Assembly (NCBI RefSeq): GCF_001638985.1
Contig: NW_017265137.1
Coordinates: 2,252,749-2,316,748 of the forward strand
Origin: Phycomyces blakesleeanus NRRL 1555(-)
Lineage: Eukaryota; Mucoromycota; Mucoromycetes; Mucorales; Phycomycetaceae
DNA: 64,000 bases
Direction: 5' to 3'
Positions 48,384 to 60,590 of this stretch are shown here, piece by piece. A model generated the notes under the pieces. The model did not search any database. It saw only the letters and a list, made by a program, of their open reading frames with translations, and was not told the origin of the DNA. Both the position numbers and the translations under genes were made by a program. The number at the start of each line of letters is the position of its first letter. Position 1 is the stretch's first letter.

Positions 48384-49516
48384 ATGTCTGGTAAGTCGAC
48401 ATTTATTTTATTTGTCAATTGATTGAATTGTCATCTCATCATTATATTCTATAGACCAAGTAAACGGCGCGTCATCTGGTGTAAGCACTCATCATCATTA
48501 TCATCATCATCATCCACAGTCGATACTTAACCTTTTGATGTTATAGATTACCGTTGTACGTAAGAAGCTCCAAGGCTATGTTGGATTTGCCAACCTTCCC
48601 AACCAAGTCCACCGCAAGTCTGTCAAAAAAGGCTTCCAATTCACTGCCATGGTTGTTGGTAGGAATACGACTCTCTTTTTTGAATTAATTAGCCTGTCTA
48701 TCGTTATCTCTTTTAATTATTGAATCTCGAGACGTACAAATATTTCTATATATACATACACACATGTAAAGGGCCCCTTGATATAACAAAAAAAAAACAA
48801 CAATAATAATAACAATACACACCATTGCACACACACCCACACACACATATATATTTATGTATGCGTGTGTGTGTATGCGCATTAAAAGAGAAACATACAT
48901 ATAGAGATAGATGAATATATAGAAGGTGGGGGGGGGGTCTTGTTCTTGTTCTTCCAAGCCTTTTAAATCATGTTGTCAACGATCTTTATACTAATATCTT
49001 TAAAAATTAATAAATTGTAAATAGGTGAATCCGGTCTTGGTAAATCTACCTTGGTCAACACTCTTTTCAACACTTCTCTTTATCCTCCCAAGGAGAACAC
49101 CGAATTGTCTCATGAGACTCCTCAGACCGTCGAGGTCCAGTCCATTACCTCTGATATTGAAGAAAACGGTGTCAAGCTCAGATTGACTGTTGTGGACACA
49201 CCCGGCTTTGGTGATTTCGTGAACAACGAGGAAAGGTAGGACAACACGTGGAATGTGCTTCCATTCGGACCGACATCTCATGCTCTCCCAATCTTAGCTG
49301 GAAGCCTATTCTTGACAACATCGAGTCCCGCTTTGATGCCTATCTTGAGCAGGAGAATCGTGTGAACCGTCGCCGTATGGTCGATAACCGTATCCATGCG
49401 TGCTTGTACTTCATCGCCCCCACCGGTCACGCGTAAGTTACTCCATGTTCATTGTGTCACCATGGCGATCACTAACATCAGCAATAATTTATGTACACAC
49501 ACATGTATATACATAC

Positions 49517-49559
<43 letters not shown>

Positions 49560-50500
49560 TATATATATATGCTGTATTGTATTATATTATATTATACTAC
49601 ATTACATTATTATTATTCTTATTATTAATAGCTTGAAGCCTCTCGATGTCGAATTTATGCGTCGTCTCCACACCCGTGTCAACCTCATCCCTGTCATTGC
49701 CAAGGCCGATACCCTGACCGAGGAAGAGGTTGCCGCTTTCAAGAGACGTATCTTGGCTGACATTAATTACCACAAGATCCAGATCTACCAGGCACCCGTT
49801 TACGAATACGATGACAAGGAGACCGTTGCTGAGAACCGTGAGATCATGTCCAAGATTCCTTTCGCTGTCGTCGGTTCCGATAAGGAATTCGAAGTCGAGG
49901 GTGGACGCCGCGTCCGTGGCCGCAAGTACCCTTGGGGTGTCATTGAGGTTGACAACGAAGAGCACTGCGATTTTGTCAAGTTGCGACAGATGTTGATTCG
50001 GTAAAAAAAAATAGAGAGAGAGAATTTTTATTGTTGTTTAGATACTTTATATATTTTAGATCCTAAAACGATGTCTAATTCTTTTGTGTTTGTAAAATAA
50101 TAATAGCACACACATGGAAGAACTCAAGGAGTTCACCAACGACGTTTTGTACGAGAATTACCGTACCGAGAAGCTGCAGGCTATGGGTATCCAGCAGGAT
50201 CCTTCGGTATTCAAGGAGGTCAACCCAGTCCAGAAGATGGAGGAGGAGCGTATTGCCCATGAGCAGAAATTGGCCAAGATGGAGGCCGAGATGAGAGCCG
50301 TCTTCCAGGCCAAGGTCCAGGAGAAGGAAACCAAATTGAAGCAGTCTGAAGAAGAGCTCTACGCCCGTCACAAGGAGATGAAGGAGGCCCTTGAGAAGCA
50401 GCGCTTGGAATTGGAGGAGAAGAGACGCCGCATGGAATCAGGCAGACCCATGACACCCGAAAAGGCATCCAAAAAGAAGGGTTTCTCGTTCAACAAATAA
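48384..50500 (+). CDS. septin (CDC3/AspB-like)
   Basis: Seven exons: 48384-48390, 48455-48480, 48547-48658, 49025-49235, 49298-49432, 49632-50000 and 50107-50500, 417 residues. The first exon is only 7 bases (ATG TCT G). The GTPase domain is complete: P-loop GESGLGKS (49-56), DTPGFGD (106-112), AKAD (187-190) and the septin-unique element around [12 protein letters not shown] polybasic-type stretch precedes the P-loop ([20 protein letters not shown]). Residues about 305-400 form a strongly charged heptad-like coiled coil, and the tail is Lys-rich. Septins build hetero-oligomeric filaments at septa, bud necks and hyphal branches. The block [20 protein letters not shown] is typical of the Cdc3/AspB group. 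Intron 5 contains a (CATATA)n repeat. Confidence 0.96.
49515..49560. repeat. (CATATA)n microsatellite in a septin intron
   Basis: About seven hexamer units followed by TA repeats. Confidence 0.9.
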
Positions 50501-50838
50501 GGAATGCCCTTTGCATTAGAATTATATAAAAAAAACTAACTAACAAACAAGCAAACAAGCCAACAGACGGGAAAAATTATTCAAACCAAATTCCCTTATG
50601 AAACCCCACACCCCTTTTTTATTTTTTTTCTTTATTTCCCTCTCTCTATCTCACACTATCTCTCACTCACACACATTCTATAACTCTTCACTTTTCTTCC
50701 CTTTATCACCATAATTCAAAGTCTTAATACCAGTTTTTCTTATTTAAATAAGCACACAAAATGTGTCCAGTCTTTTTTTTTATATTTTTTATAAAAAAGA
50801 ATATTGTATAAAATAATAATAATAATAATTATAGACCT

Positions 50839-51751
50839 CTAGACTAACACAAATCTTCGAGATGGAAGGCCTTGACCAGGAACATCAACAATAAGCTTTT
50901 TGAATTCCCACTTGTCCTTTTCATCCTATATACATAATATATAACACATTATTATTGTCGATCTTTACCAAGAAAAACAAACAACTTTAAGCTTACCTTG
51001 ATCATTTCGAGCATGCCAGTACCTTCACTATCTGATCCCTCGAGATAAAACTTCATGAAAAGATGTGGATGACCAAGATGATCATCAACAACTTGGTAAT
51101 TAATGCGTCTGTTGCGGCGCATACGGTTTCGGCTTGGGGATCCAAAGCTCTTTATTGGTTCACCAAGCACACGTACGAGTTCCTCATTAGCCTTGGCACG
51201 ATCTACTGCTTCGCTAAAGATAGAAGTGGAGCTCTGGGAGCTGAATAGTTCGGAAGTCACAAAGTAGACCAAACCAATGGTCAAGGTTGCGCCAGTCAAT
51301 AAGAGACCGATATTGAAGGTTGCCTTTGATGCAGCGACGACTTTTTTTTTTAAAAATAATAATAATAATAATTTTAATTTTTTTAATTAATTAATTAATT
51401 AATTGATTGATTGATCGTTTGAATAAATAAGTAAAGAAAAAGAAAAGTAGTTTATTATTTAGAACCCACAATGAAACAATACAATTGATAATGGTAATAA
51501 TTGATTTGGTTAATTTTGGTTTACCTTTTTGAGGATTAGTAAGGTCCTTCCATTCCTTAGCTGTTTGCTGGGAAATAAGATGTCCAGGCCGTCTAGGAGG
51601 CTGCTGTGACGATGCTTGCACAAATGAACGCGTCCATTGTTGACGTGAGGGGTTGAGGGCAGTAATTCGACGGGGTTGGATTCTGCATGGAAATGAAATG
51701 AATATGGCGTGTCGCGTAAGGTGAATCTTCAAACCTTGAAATAAAGGACAT
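50839..51751 (-). CDS. TIM21: mitochondrial inner-membrane translocase subunit TIM21
   Basis: Four exons: 51751..51735 (17 bases), 51682..51525, 51340..50997 and 50925..50839, 201 residues. The N-terminus (MSFISRIQPRRITALNPSRQ) is an Arg-rich presequence. One membrane span lies at about 68-88 (IGLLLTGATLTIGLVYF). The C-terminal intermembrane-space domain has the family block VLGEPIKSFGSPSRNRMRRN followed by INYQVVDD..GHPHLFMKFYLEGS and ends VPGQGLPSRRFVLV. TIM21 links the TIM23 channel to TOM and to respiratory complexes. The tiny first exon is required for frame; reading straight through the first intron gives an unrelated frame. Convergent with the septin gene. Confidence 0.93.
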
Positions 51752-53041
51752 GACGGCTGACAATACAAGTTCCGGTTTTGGGAGTCTGGTTGTGTTTAGT
51801 GTTGTGTGTGTGTGGGTGGGTGGGTGTGTGGGTGTGTACACTGTGGGTGTCCTGAATGTCAATGCTATCTGCACCGGTTACAACTCCGATTACTCGCATA
51901 AGGAAGTGACGTAAGAAATCCTAGATGGTCATAGATAACCGAGGTAACTGAGTAACCGAGTAGAAAAATACAGATAGAGAAAAAAAAAGCTAACCATTGG
52001 TAAAATGTATGGATTGTAGAAATCCGGTTGAAGAAGCCCCGGATCACATGAATGTCATGATGCATCACATGTTTAAGCAAACCTTTGGAAGCCTACATCG
52101 TCTGTGCGCTTAAAACAAGAGATATAATGGGTGTAAAATATAGAAAGAGAAAGAGGCAGAGAACGTGTGTGTATGCGTGAGGCAACAAGTCACTTACTTG
52201 ACAACGATCACAACAAAATACATTGATGATCTGTTTTTACTTTGGCATTTATTCGAAGCAAAAACATATAAACAAAAAATAAGCTCAAAATCATATGTTT
52301 TTTATATTAATGGTATTTTAAACCAATGAGACTACAAGATTTAATAGTATAGTTTCCTTTCTAGAAACAATAGACAAATTTGCTTAACACTGATATTGAA
52401 ACGTACACTATTTTTAATCCTTACAAACAACTTAATAAATTGTAATTTCAATCCCAGTCACAATTCTCAACTATATATATATATATATATAAATCCACAG
52501 ACCTCTCCCCCAACCTAATAAGAATTATAAGAAGGGTTTAAGATGACGTCTGGTGATTGGATTAAATGATATTTAGTATACTTGAAATACATACACATGT
52601 CCATGTCCATGTACATAAAAGTGTTTTTGTGTGTATTTGCAGGGTTATAATTTTATGATGATAATATTATTATTATTATTTTTAACTGGATCAAATCTGA
52701 TTGGAATTTGCTTTGGCCCAACAACTTTTGTGTATCTTTTGGTCGCGCATTTACAGCTCACTTTTATTTTGGTGTATATATTTCTGGGCCGGACCGGTCG
52801 CTTTTTGATGGTCGGACTGGGTACAAATGAAATAAAGATGCGTCAGGAGAAAGTGGGGAAGATAAATACAGGAGAGGAAGAGGGGTGTGACTCGAGAATG
52901 GATATTATATACTTTTTATATTATGTATATTTTTATATATATAGTATTTTGAATGTATCACAACCGCTCAAAACCAAAGGTTATAAAAAGAGTTCTTTAC
53001 TTTAACCTAAGCTATCTCATCTTTCTCTCTTTCTTTGTAAA
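51752..53041. other. intergenic between TIM21 and hexokinase
   Basis: Contains a GT-rich repeat (51797-51840), a TA repeat (52473-52491) and AT-rich sequence. Open frames at 51865-52080 (-) and 52631-53005 (+) have no recognisable content; the latter overlaps the hexokinase promoter. Confidence 0.5.
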
Positions 53042-54825
53042 ATGACTGTCGGCTTAGCTAGTCACTTTGCCGGTGTATCCCTTGACCCTAATGATTTAAA
53101 GGCCCAGCAAAAGGCCCTCGACCTTGTCCTCCAGGATTTTGATGTCTCGGCCGAGCGCATGGGAGCTATTGTGGACCAGTTCAATTCTGAAATGCGTAAA
53201 GGTCTCGCGGCTCCAAAGGCAACCGGTAAGACCTCATTTCTATCTAGATATTCTTTGGAATCTAATTATTTTATGCTTGAAATAGTTGCTATGATTCCTA
53301 GTTTTGTTACCGGTAAACCTACTGGCGAGGAAACCGGACGTTATCTGGCTCTCGATCTTGGAGGCACCAACCTACGCGTCTGTGAATTCTCCCTGCTGGG
53401 TCAGGGTGAATACAAGGTCCACCAACAGAAATACGTAATTTCAGATGAGCTCAAGACAGGCGATATGCGAAACCTGTGCGACTTTATTGCAGACTGTGTT
53501 GACAACTTTGTGACCGAGAACGGGTCCGATAGTCTCGAAAGCAACCTCCAGCTTGGCTTTACCTTTTCATTCCCTGTTCTCCAGACTGAGATTAACCGCG
53601 GTACATTGATTCAGTGGACCAAGGGATTCAACTGCACAAATGCTGTTGGTAAGGATGTCGTTGTCCTTTTGCAAGACGCCTTCCTCCGCAAGAACGTGAA
53701 TGTGCACATTGCTGCCGTAAGTATTACTATATATTTTCTGTCTCACTCGTAATCATTACTTCTTTTATTATTTTTTATTCTGGGATTTCCCGTTCGGAAC
53801 CTAGCTTTTGGGTTTATTATTTTATTTTATTTTAATTGGGAAAAGTAACAAAAATCCAGTCAACTAAAAACACCGCTCCCCACGGGATTTTTTTTTTTCA
53901 TTTGGATAATCCAATATTAGCTTGTGAACGATACCGTCGGTACCCTTATGGCCCACGCCTACAAGTATCCAGAAACAAGCATGGGTGTAATCTTGGGAAC
54001 AGGAACCAACGCCGGTAAGTTATACTTTATATATATATTTTATTATAATATATATATATATATATACAAGAAATTAATTTACTTAATTTATGTGTACCAT
54101 TTGTAGCTTACTATGAGAAGCTAAACTCTATCAAGAAGTGGGAAGGTGGTGCTGTTGCTTTCGACGATATGGTTGTTAACATGGAATGGGGAGCGTTTGA
54201 CAACGAGAGACGTGTTCTGCCCTTAACCATCTACGACAACAAGCTTGACCGTGAGTCTATCAATCCCCGCCAGCAGATCTTTGAAAAGATGATTTCGGGT
54301 ATGTATCTTGGTGAGATTGCTCGCAATGCTTTGTTGCAGCTTGTCGATCGTCTCTTGCTATTCAAGGGTGTGTCTTCGCCCGAGTTGAACAAGCAATGGT
54401 GCTTCGAGACCGCATACATGTCAGCAATCAGCAGTGATACATCTGAAGATCTCGAGGAGACACAACACATTTTGGAAGCAGTCATGCAGATTCCCTCAAC
54501 ATCGCTCATGGATCGTGAGATGGTTAAGCAAGTGTGTATCGCAGTCGGTCGCCGTGCTGCCCGTCTTTCTGCATGCGGTATTGCTGCCGTTATTTCCCAG
54601 CAGGGTTCTATCGGCCAGGACACCCTTGTGGCCATTGATGGTTCCGTTTACGAATTCTATCCCAACTTTGAAAATGACATGACCCAGGGACTCACAGATT
54701 TGTTTGGTGAGAAGGACGGTAGCTGTGTCAGATTCGCATTGGCACGGGATGGCTCTGGTCTTGGTGCTGCTATCATTGCAATGATGTCCCATAAGGCTGC
54801 TAAGCTCAAGGCAGGATCCCTTTAA
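53042..54825 (+). CDS. hexokinase
   Basis: Four exons: 53042-53225, 53286-53716, 53921-54014 and 54107-54825, 475 residues. Motifs: VTGKPTGEE then LALDLGGTNLRV (82-93, phosphate 1), the sugar-binding region FSFPVLQTEINRGTLIQWTK, catalytic Asp in NDTVGTL (about D209) and LGTGTNA (about 230-236). The C-terminal domain has GMYLGEIAR and GSGLGAAIIA. The enzyme phosphorylates glucose and other hexoses in the cytosol with ATP. Intron 1 (53226-53285) is 60 bases, stop-free and in frame, so an unspliced reading adds 20 foreign residues before VAMIPSFV; the family alignment shows it must be removed. Whether it also has a regulatory nuclear role, as yeast Hxk2 does, cannot be told. Confidence 0.96.
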
Positions 54826-56392
54826 GTAGCAAATAAGCACATCATATTCTTTATTTTATTCTATCTTCTATTCTATTCCTCCATTCTGGACTTAGTAAAC
54901 ACTCCATTGTTGTACAGAACTCATTAAATACTATACATTTATCTCAACCACCTTTATTGACTCTCTTTACACCAACAAAACAACAGAAAAAAAATAAGCT
55001 CAAAAAAGACAGCCATAAAGGGAGAAACCCTGGATGTCGGCGTGCGAATATCAGGCCTTCCCCATACAAGTTTTTCCCTTTTTTTCAGTTTCTTTATTTT
55101 TGTCCCACAATATCCCTTGTTACTTTTTTCATTACGGAATTTAAGAAACACCCTATAAACCATGCCACACAAAAATGTATTTATTTTATCAAAGGCTATA
55201 ATCCTTTGGTGCTTTCGTCCTGACCAATGTATTGGGTATTGTGTACACAATACTTTTCACAGGTACCAAAAAACTTTAGTATGTTCACTCCGCTTATTAT
55301 CCAAAAACTTCTTTCACTCAATTCAAACCACAAACATAAAAGATTGCAATGGCATGACATCTATATATAACAACCAAAATAACCGCTTGATATCAATATC
55401 AACCTCGAGACTTCCTTGGGTCCTTTGATTACAGCCAAAAAAAGAAATAAAAAAGGGAAAACAAAGATAAACAAAGACACCCCGCCCTGTTCAGTATTCC
55501 AACCAAAGGCGTTCCGTCCATTCCCGCCTAGGGTCTCAATTCAACTTCGCTCGATCATGCAAGGCTGGAATATATATATACAGATTTATATATAACGACC
55601 CCGGGAAAAACACTGAGGTGTGATGGTACACAAGCGTTCAATACATGTACACATAAAAAGACATGCCACCCTGTCTTACGGTTCGATTGTGTGGCATAAT
55701 CAGCATTTAAGTCTCCTCTAAACTATCTTGCTCACATAAGCAGTACTGTCTTTTCAACAGGTTTTGGAATATCCGTTTTTTGTCTTTGTTTTTTGTTTTT
55801 GTAAGTGGATAGTCCATTCATGCTCTTTTACCTCGAGTGTGATTATTTACTACATGCCCTACACCAAACAGTATAGAGAAATATAACATTATTAACAAAT
55901 AAATATTATATATACATATGAGTGAGCAAGTAAATATAAAGATTTATATAATTACCTTGTACTTCATGTCAAACCTCTTTACTATTGTTATTAATTTTCT
56001 CTCTCTAAATGTTGGTATAAAATCTTCTGAATTTATCTTATTGTCTAATAAAAGAAAAGAAGAGAAAAATGTCAATTTAGCATCCTTTCATTTACTCTAT
56101 CCACTTGCTATATATGTGTATGTATATATATTTCTCTTTCATGGAGCCTTTTTCTTGTTTTTATTAGCACACGCCCACTGCTTAGTAAACAATACGTAGT
56201 AAAGTTACGAGTAGCTTCTAGCAGCTACGATGAAGCTGCCAAATTTGTCAGCATAATAGGTGGCTTATCTGTCTTTAAAAAAAAGTGAGACTTGGACTTG
56301 TCATTTTTCCTCGTCCATCTCGCCACGCCCGATCAACCTCATTTATAGTCTTTTATTTCTCTCTTTAAAAAAGAGAAACACGAGAAATAGCT
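54826..56392. other. intergenic between hexokinase and TTC27
   Basis: AT-rich flanks with a GC-richer middle (55480-55720). A hairpin ATGCCAC...GTGGCAT (about 55662-55697) encloses a GGTTCGATT stretch like a tRNA B box, but no full tRNA fold is seen. No protein gene is supportable. Confidence 0.45.
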
Positions 56393-58903
56393 ATGGCAGG
56401 AACAATAGACGCAGGGCTTCAGAATTCCTACAAGACTGTAGAAAAATCGCTTATCCTCAACAAGCCACTTGACCAGACTGTAACTTCGCAGATTCCTGCT
56501 GCTGTGCGTCAAGCTTTTGAGGATATTGTGGCTGGACGATATGGTAATGTCATTCAAAACAGCCCAGTATTCAAGGATGCCCATGAAGATCGCGCAATTA
56601 TCTTAGAAACCGGAAGTGTTGAAGAATGGATCACCAAACGCCTCGCCAGCTTAGCCAAAGATGACGAAACTAGCATGCACCTTCTTGCTACTGGAATTGC
56701 ATGTCTTAATGCATTTGTTCAGATCAACTGGACCGGTCCCATATTCAACCTTGCCTTTGAGTCTCTTTTTTCTGCTGGTGACAAGGAAATCGAAGAAACC
56801 CTAAAGTCCAAGATTCAAGCCAGCTGTCTTTCTTCCCTTTCGGCCGATAGTGAAGAAGTCTACCATTTGACAGAACAACTGGGTTGGTTGGCTGCTGCTC
56901 GCAAAATCCTTTTGAACGATGATCTGCGTCACTCTAGATACACCGCCGCATTCTGGGCACAGCGCGCTGTCTTTATCCAACAGCAACTTCTCGATGAAGG
57001 TTCCGGATCTATCCAGAGTTTGATCATTCTCTTATCGGCCGAAAGTTCTTCCAAATTCGGCATTAACAACGTAGACCTCGATAAAGAGACTTTGGCTCTC
57101 AAGGTCCGCCATAGTCTCGAGATGGGTCTCATCTTGAGTTTCTATGGCCAGGACAAGGAGGCGTTTGAAAAGATGACCGAGTCACAAAAGGCATCTGGAT
57201 TTGAGTGGTCTTTGACGGGTGCACTTGGTAGACGTACCAAGTTCCAGACATTCGATGTCTCTCAGCTCGTTGTGCATGCCGAGAGTAAGAAGGAAGATAG
57301 CACCGCCAATACTGATGAAGAAGCACCTAGACCAGAGACCTTGGAATTAGATGATGACACTATATTGGATGACGTAGCTTATGCAAAGACAGAAGAGAAC
57401 GACAAGGATGAATCTAAGCGCCACGGAAACCTTAACATTATCGATCAATGTCTCTTACTCGCTTTCTGTCTCAATGTCAAGAACACCAACCCTGACCACG
57501 GTATCACAACCGAAGAAATGAACCCTTATGTTGTGCGTGTTCTAGGAAACATCAACAATTGGATGGTTCACACTATGGCTCTCTTACTCCGTACCCGCCT
57601 CGAGGCTCATAAAACAAGAACCGTGGAACGCTCGGCCCTTCAGCTCCAGGCCCTTGTAGATCAAATCAAGGTAGATGATTCTGGACCAGAAGAGCGTCTG
57701 GCATATTTTTACGACCTGCTGTTGCCTAGCAAGTGGGATATGGAGCGTGAGTTGGCCGGCAGGTTTGTCTCCCTCGGTGTTGTGCGTTCTGCCCTGGAGA
57801 TCTTTGAACGCCTGGAGATGTGGGAAGATGTGATTTCATGCTACCAGATGCTCGAACAGCCACTTAAGGCTAAACAAGTCATCGAGCGCTTAATGGCCGA
57901 AAACCCCAACTCCGCCAAGCTGTGGTGTATCCTTGGTGATATCGAGGTGAGCCCCGAGTATTGGAAAAAGGCCTGGGAGCTGTCCAACCACACCTTCGCT
58001 CGCGCAATGCGTAGTCTGGGGTCTTATTACTACAAGCATGAGAACTTCCCTGAGGCCATCGAGTGTTACAAGAAAGCCCTGGACATCAACCCTCTCTTTG
58101 AAGGTTCTTGGTATGTTCTCGGTTGTGCTGGTATGCAAGCAGAGCAATGGGATGTTGCCATGCGTGCCTTCCAGCGTGTGGTTGCACTGGATCAAGAGCA
58201 AGCAGAGGCATGGAACAACCTTTCCAGTATCTATGTCCGCCTTGGCCGCAAACCCGATGCCTTCTTGGCTCTTAAGCAGGCTACACGCATCAAGTTTGAC
58301 AGCTGGAAGATGTGGCAGAACCTACTCTATGTTTCTGTTGATATCGGTCAATTTTCAGATGCAATTTGGGCCATGCAGCGTATTGTCGACATGAGATGGG
58401 ATAAAGAGCGTGAAGACGCTGTTGATGTACCTGTCTTGCGCCTGATTGTTGAGAGTGTGATCCAAAACTGGAAGGATGCCCATGACCGTGATGGTTCCAG
58501 ACTCGCAGGCCAGGTTCAACGCCTATTAGAAGATGTTATTCTGGCACGCATCACCAGCTCACCAGATATCTGGTCTATCTGTTCAAAGTTTTACCTCTGG
58601 CAGGAGCGTTACACTGATGCCCTGGAGGCATCACTCAAGGCTTACAGAGCAGTTATGCATGACGTACGGATAGAAACGGATGAACGTGTGTTTGATGAAG
58701 TAGCCAACCTGGCTTTGGACACTGTGGATATGTATGAAACCTTGGGCGAGAAGAAGGAGAACGGTGCTCTTGTTTGTGCAGACTGGAAGTATCAGGCTCG
58801 TCTGATCGTCAAGGGTTTGATGGGCAAAACCAGAGATAACTTTGAGGATACCGCAACATACGAGCGTCTTAAGGAAAGATTGGAAGACCTGAAGCGCTCC
58901 TAA
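56393..58903 (+). CDS. TTC27 / Emw1-like TPR protein
   Basis: One intronless frame of 836 residues, starting at the ATG at 56393. The N-terminal half is helical with the family-typical NAFVQINWTGP (about 106-116). The C-terminal half has tandem TPR units around residues 500-660, such as AMRSLGSYYYKHENFPEAIE and VALDQEQAEAWNNLSSIYVR. The order and length match TTC27 (human) and Emw1 (Schizosaccharomyces and budding yeast), essential proteins of unclear molecular role linked to cell-wall integrity and to assembly or chaperone functions. The lack of introns contrasts with its neighbours. Confidence 0.93.
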   Translation: MAGTIDAGLQNSYKTVEKSLILNKPLDQTVTSQIPAAVRQAFEDIVAGRYGNVIQNSPVFKDAHEDRAIILETGSVEEWITKRLASLAKDDETSMHLLATGIACLNAFVQINWTGPIFNLAFESLFSAGDKEIEETLKSKIQASCLSSLSADSEEVYHLTEQLGWLAAARKILLNDDLRHSRYTAAFWAQRAVFIQQQLLDEGSGSIQSLIILLSAESSSKFGINNVDLDKETLALKVRHSLEMGLILSFYGQDKEAFEKMTESQKASGFEWSLTGALGRRTKFQTFDVSQLVVHAESKKEDSTANTDEEAPRPETLELDDDTILDDVAYAKTEENDKDESKRHGNLNIIDQCLLLAFCLNVKNTNPDHGITTEEMNPYVVRVLGNINNWMVHTMALLLRTRLEAHKTRTVERSALQLQALVDQIKVDDSGPEERLAYFYDLLLPSKWDMERELAGRFVSLGVVRSALEIFERLEMWEDVISCYQMLEQPLKAKQVIERLMAENPNSAKLWCILGDIEVSPEYWKKAWELSNHTFARAMRSLGSYYYKHENFPEAIECYKKALDINPLFEGSWYVLGCAGMQAEQWDVAMRAFQRVVALDQEQAEAWNNLSSIYVRLGRKPDAFLALKQATRIKFDSWKMWQNLLYVSVDIGQFSDAIWAMQRIVDMRWDKEREDAVDVPVLRLIVESVIQNWKDAHDRDGSRLAGQVQRLLEDVILARITSSPDIWSICSKFYLWQERYTDALEASLKAYRAVMHDVRIETDERVFDEVANLALDTVDMYETLGEKKENGALVCADWKYQARLIVKGLMGKTRDNFEDTATYERLKERLEDLKRS

Positions 58904-59964
58904 ATAATGATAAAAATATGTTATAGAAGTATATATATATAAACAAAATGTGATCTTTCAAGTAATAAACATATACAAAGTTTACAATTGCATGTTAAGC
59001 ATACATACCCATATTAATGACTATCATACTTTATGCATTCTGCCAAATCAAGTGTAAAACCCCTTTAACTACCCCAGCCTAACTTGTCTATTTTCACTTG
59101 ATAATATATCTCGGCAAAAGAAATAGTAATAAAAATATAAACCTTTTGAAAGAAAAAAAAGTATAATTGCTAAAAAATTAATATTGAAGGATGTATTTTG
59201 TAATGTATCAATACTTGTTTATTCTTCTTATTTGAATTCAAATTATTTTTGCACTGTAAATATAATTACACAAATGTGTATGAAATAACGAATAGAGTGT
59301 ACTAAGTACTAATTGGTATTAAAGATATAAAATTGTTTGTAGATAATGATACCTCTTTTATATTATGTCCATATTAAACATCTTGTGCACAGTCTGTGTA
59401 AATACAATGAGGACATTCGCTTGCGTATTCAGCCCACTGCACCTTTTCTGCCTCTCTTTCAAACGTATATTTCTTTATTTCTTCTCATCTCTCATTTCTC
59501 CATTTTTTTCACATTTTTTCTTTCTCCCATTCCAATGCATCTTCTTTACAATGTTCATCCGGATTAGCTAAATTCAGCTAAACATTTTGCGCCATCGGCA
59601 TTTTCAACAATCATTCTGAATTTTCTTTATAGACTTTATAGACAAAAATAGCCTACACAATTAAACGCAGTGATCAACATAATTACAAAATCATACATGT
59701 TATATCTTTATTCTATTATATTTCTTTTCGAATTCATTTAATTATATTAATTCTATCTTATAAATGAACCCTCCTAATTACAACATTGAACTCTTCAATC
59801 AAGCAAAAAAAAAAGTTTAAAAGCGTGTTTTTTTTTATTGGAGACGATACTAGTTAAAAAAGACTTTATTTATTTATTTAAAGATATACATAAAGAAACT
59901 ATTCTATTTGATTTAATTTCACTTAATGTTCTTTTACATGAGTAAAATAATAAAAAGCATGACA
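58904..59964. other. intergenic, very AT-rich
   Basis: TTC27 3' flank and T/A-rich sequence. No feature is seen. Confidence 0.55.
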
Positions 59965-60590
59965 CCAAGTTCTTTGTCCCCGCATTACGCGGCTCAATCT
60001 CCTTCAGGACGTAAACCTGACTTGGTAGCGAAGGAGGTGCTGGAATGGTGGCAAACCAACGGAAAGCACCCGTTCATCCAGCCCCACATCTCGTCACCGA
60101 GTAATGTGGGTGCGAACTCGCCAGAGAACTTACCACTAGGTGATAAGGTCCAGCTCATTCGACTACCAGTAGCTTCACCGTCAGCCGTTAAAGAGTTCAG
60201 TCAGGTTAGCAGTGAAGAGCCAGCACATCTCACCACAGGTTAGACCTCCCTCCCCCCAGCATCATGATTCCACATTGGCGATGCGATGTACACAGTAGTC
60301 CTTCCAAAAATGAAAAGAGACCATGCCCCACGACTTCTCAGAATTAACTGAGCTGGCGAGTAACAACTTTCACTTTCCGATGCTTGTAGCATGGAAGAAT
60401 CTCCCTGCAACGGTCGCAAGAGACGCCTCACTATGAAACCGGGACTGTTGTTGCTCAAGGAGAAAACAAACGACGCGCGTTGGAGGAGGTCTATATGTAA
60501 CAGAAAATTTTTCATCTGCGATTAAAGTTTAGGACTGCGCTTTCTGTCAGTCTTAGATGTTCACGTCAGAGCAAACGTGACATAGCTATA
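59965..60590 (+). pseudogene. divergent large-subunit rRNA-like sequence, 5' block (domain II/III landmarks)
   Basis: A GC-richer block with LSU rRNA landmarks in the canonical order. TCGAC..AGTAGCT..GCCG..TCAGGTTAGCAG (60157-60212) recalls the universal CTAGTAGCTGGTTCC..GCCGAAG..TCAGGATAGC. GAGTAACAACTTTCAC (60358-60373) recalls GTGTAACAACTCAC. TGTTGTTGC..GAGAAAACAAACGAC (60446-60473) recalls GGTAGTAGC..GAGAAC..GAAGAC. TTCACGTCAGAGCAAACGTGAC (60560-60581) recalls CCACGTCAACAGCAG..GGACGTGG. Each match is partial, compared from memory with yeast 25S; the collinear order is the main support. A protein-like open frame over 59926-60243 is considered incidental. Confidence 0.45.

Noticed and set aside
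51593..51874. Alternative TIM21 start reading straight through the first intron
   Set aside because: It gives an unrelated frame; the 17-base exon plus splice restores the presequence and the TIM21 frame.
54954..55250. 98-codon open frame on -
   Set aside because: Starts with TTG, has no recognisable domain, and lies in mixed-composition intergenic DNA.
55620..55720. Possible tRNA or snoRNA around the ATGCCAC hairpin
   Set aside because: Only a B-box-like string and one hairpin; no cloverleaf, no C/D or H/ACA boxes.
59926..60243. Protein-like open frame resembling a hAT transposase dimerisation domain (LEWWQTN...PSAVKEFSQ)
   Set aside because: The WW-to-FS spacing is about 50 residues, too long for hAT, and the same bases carry LSU rRNA landmarks in order, which explains the composition better.
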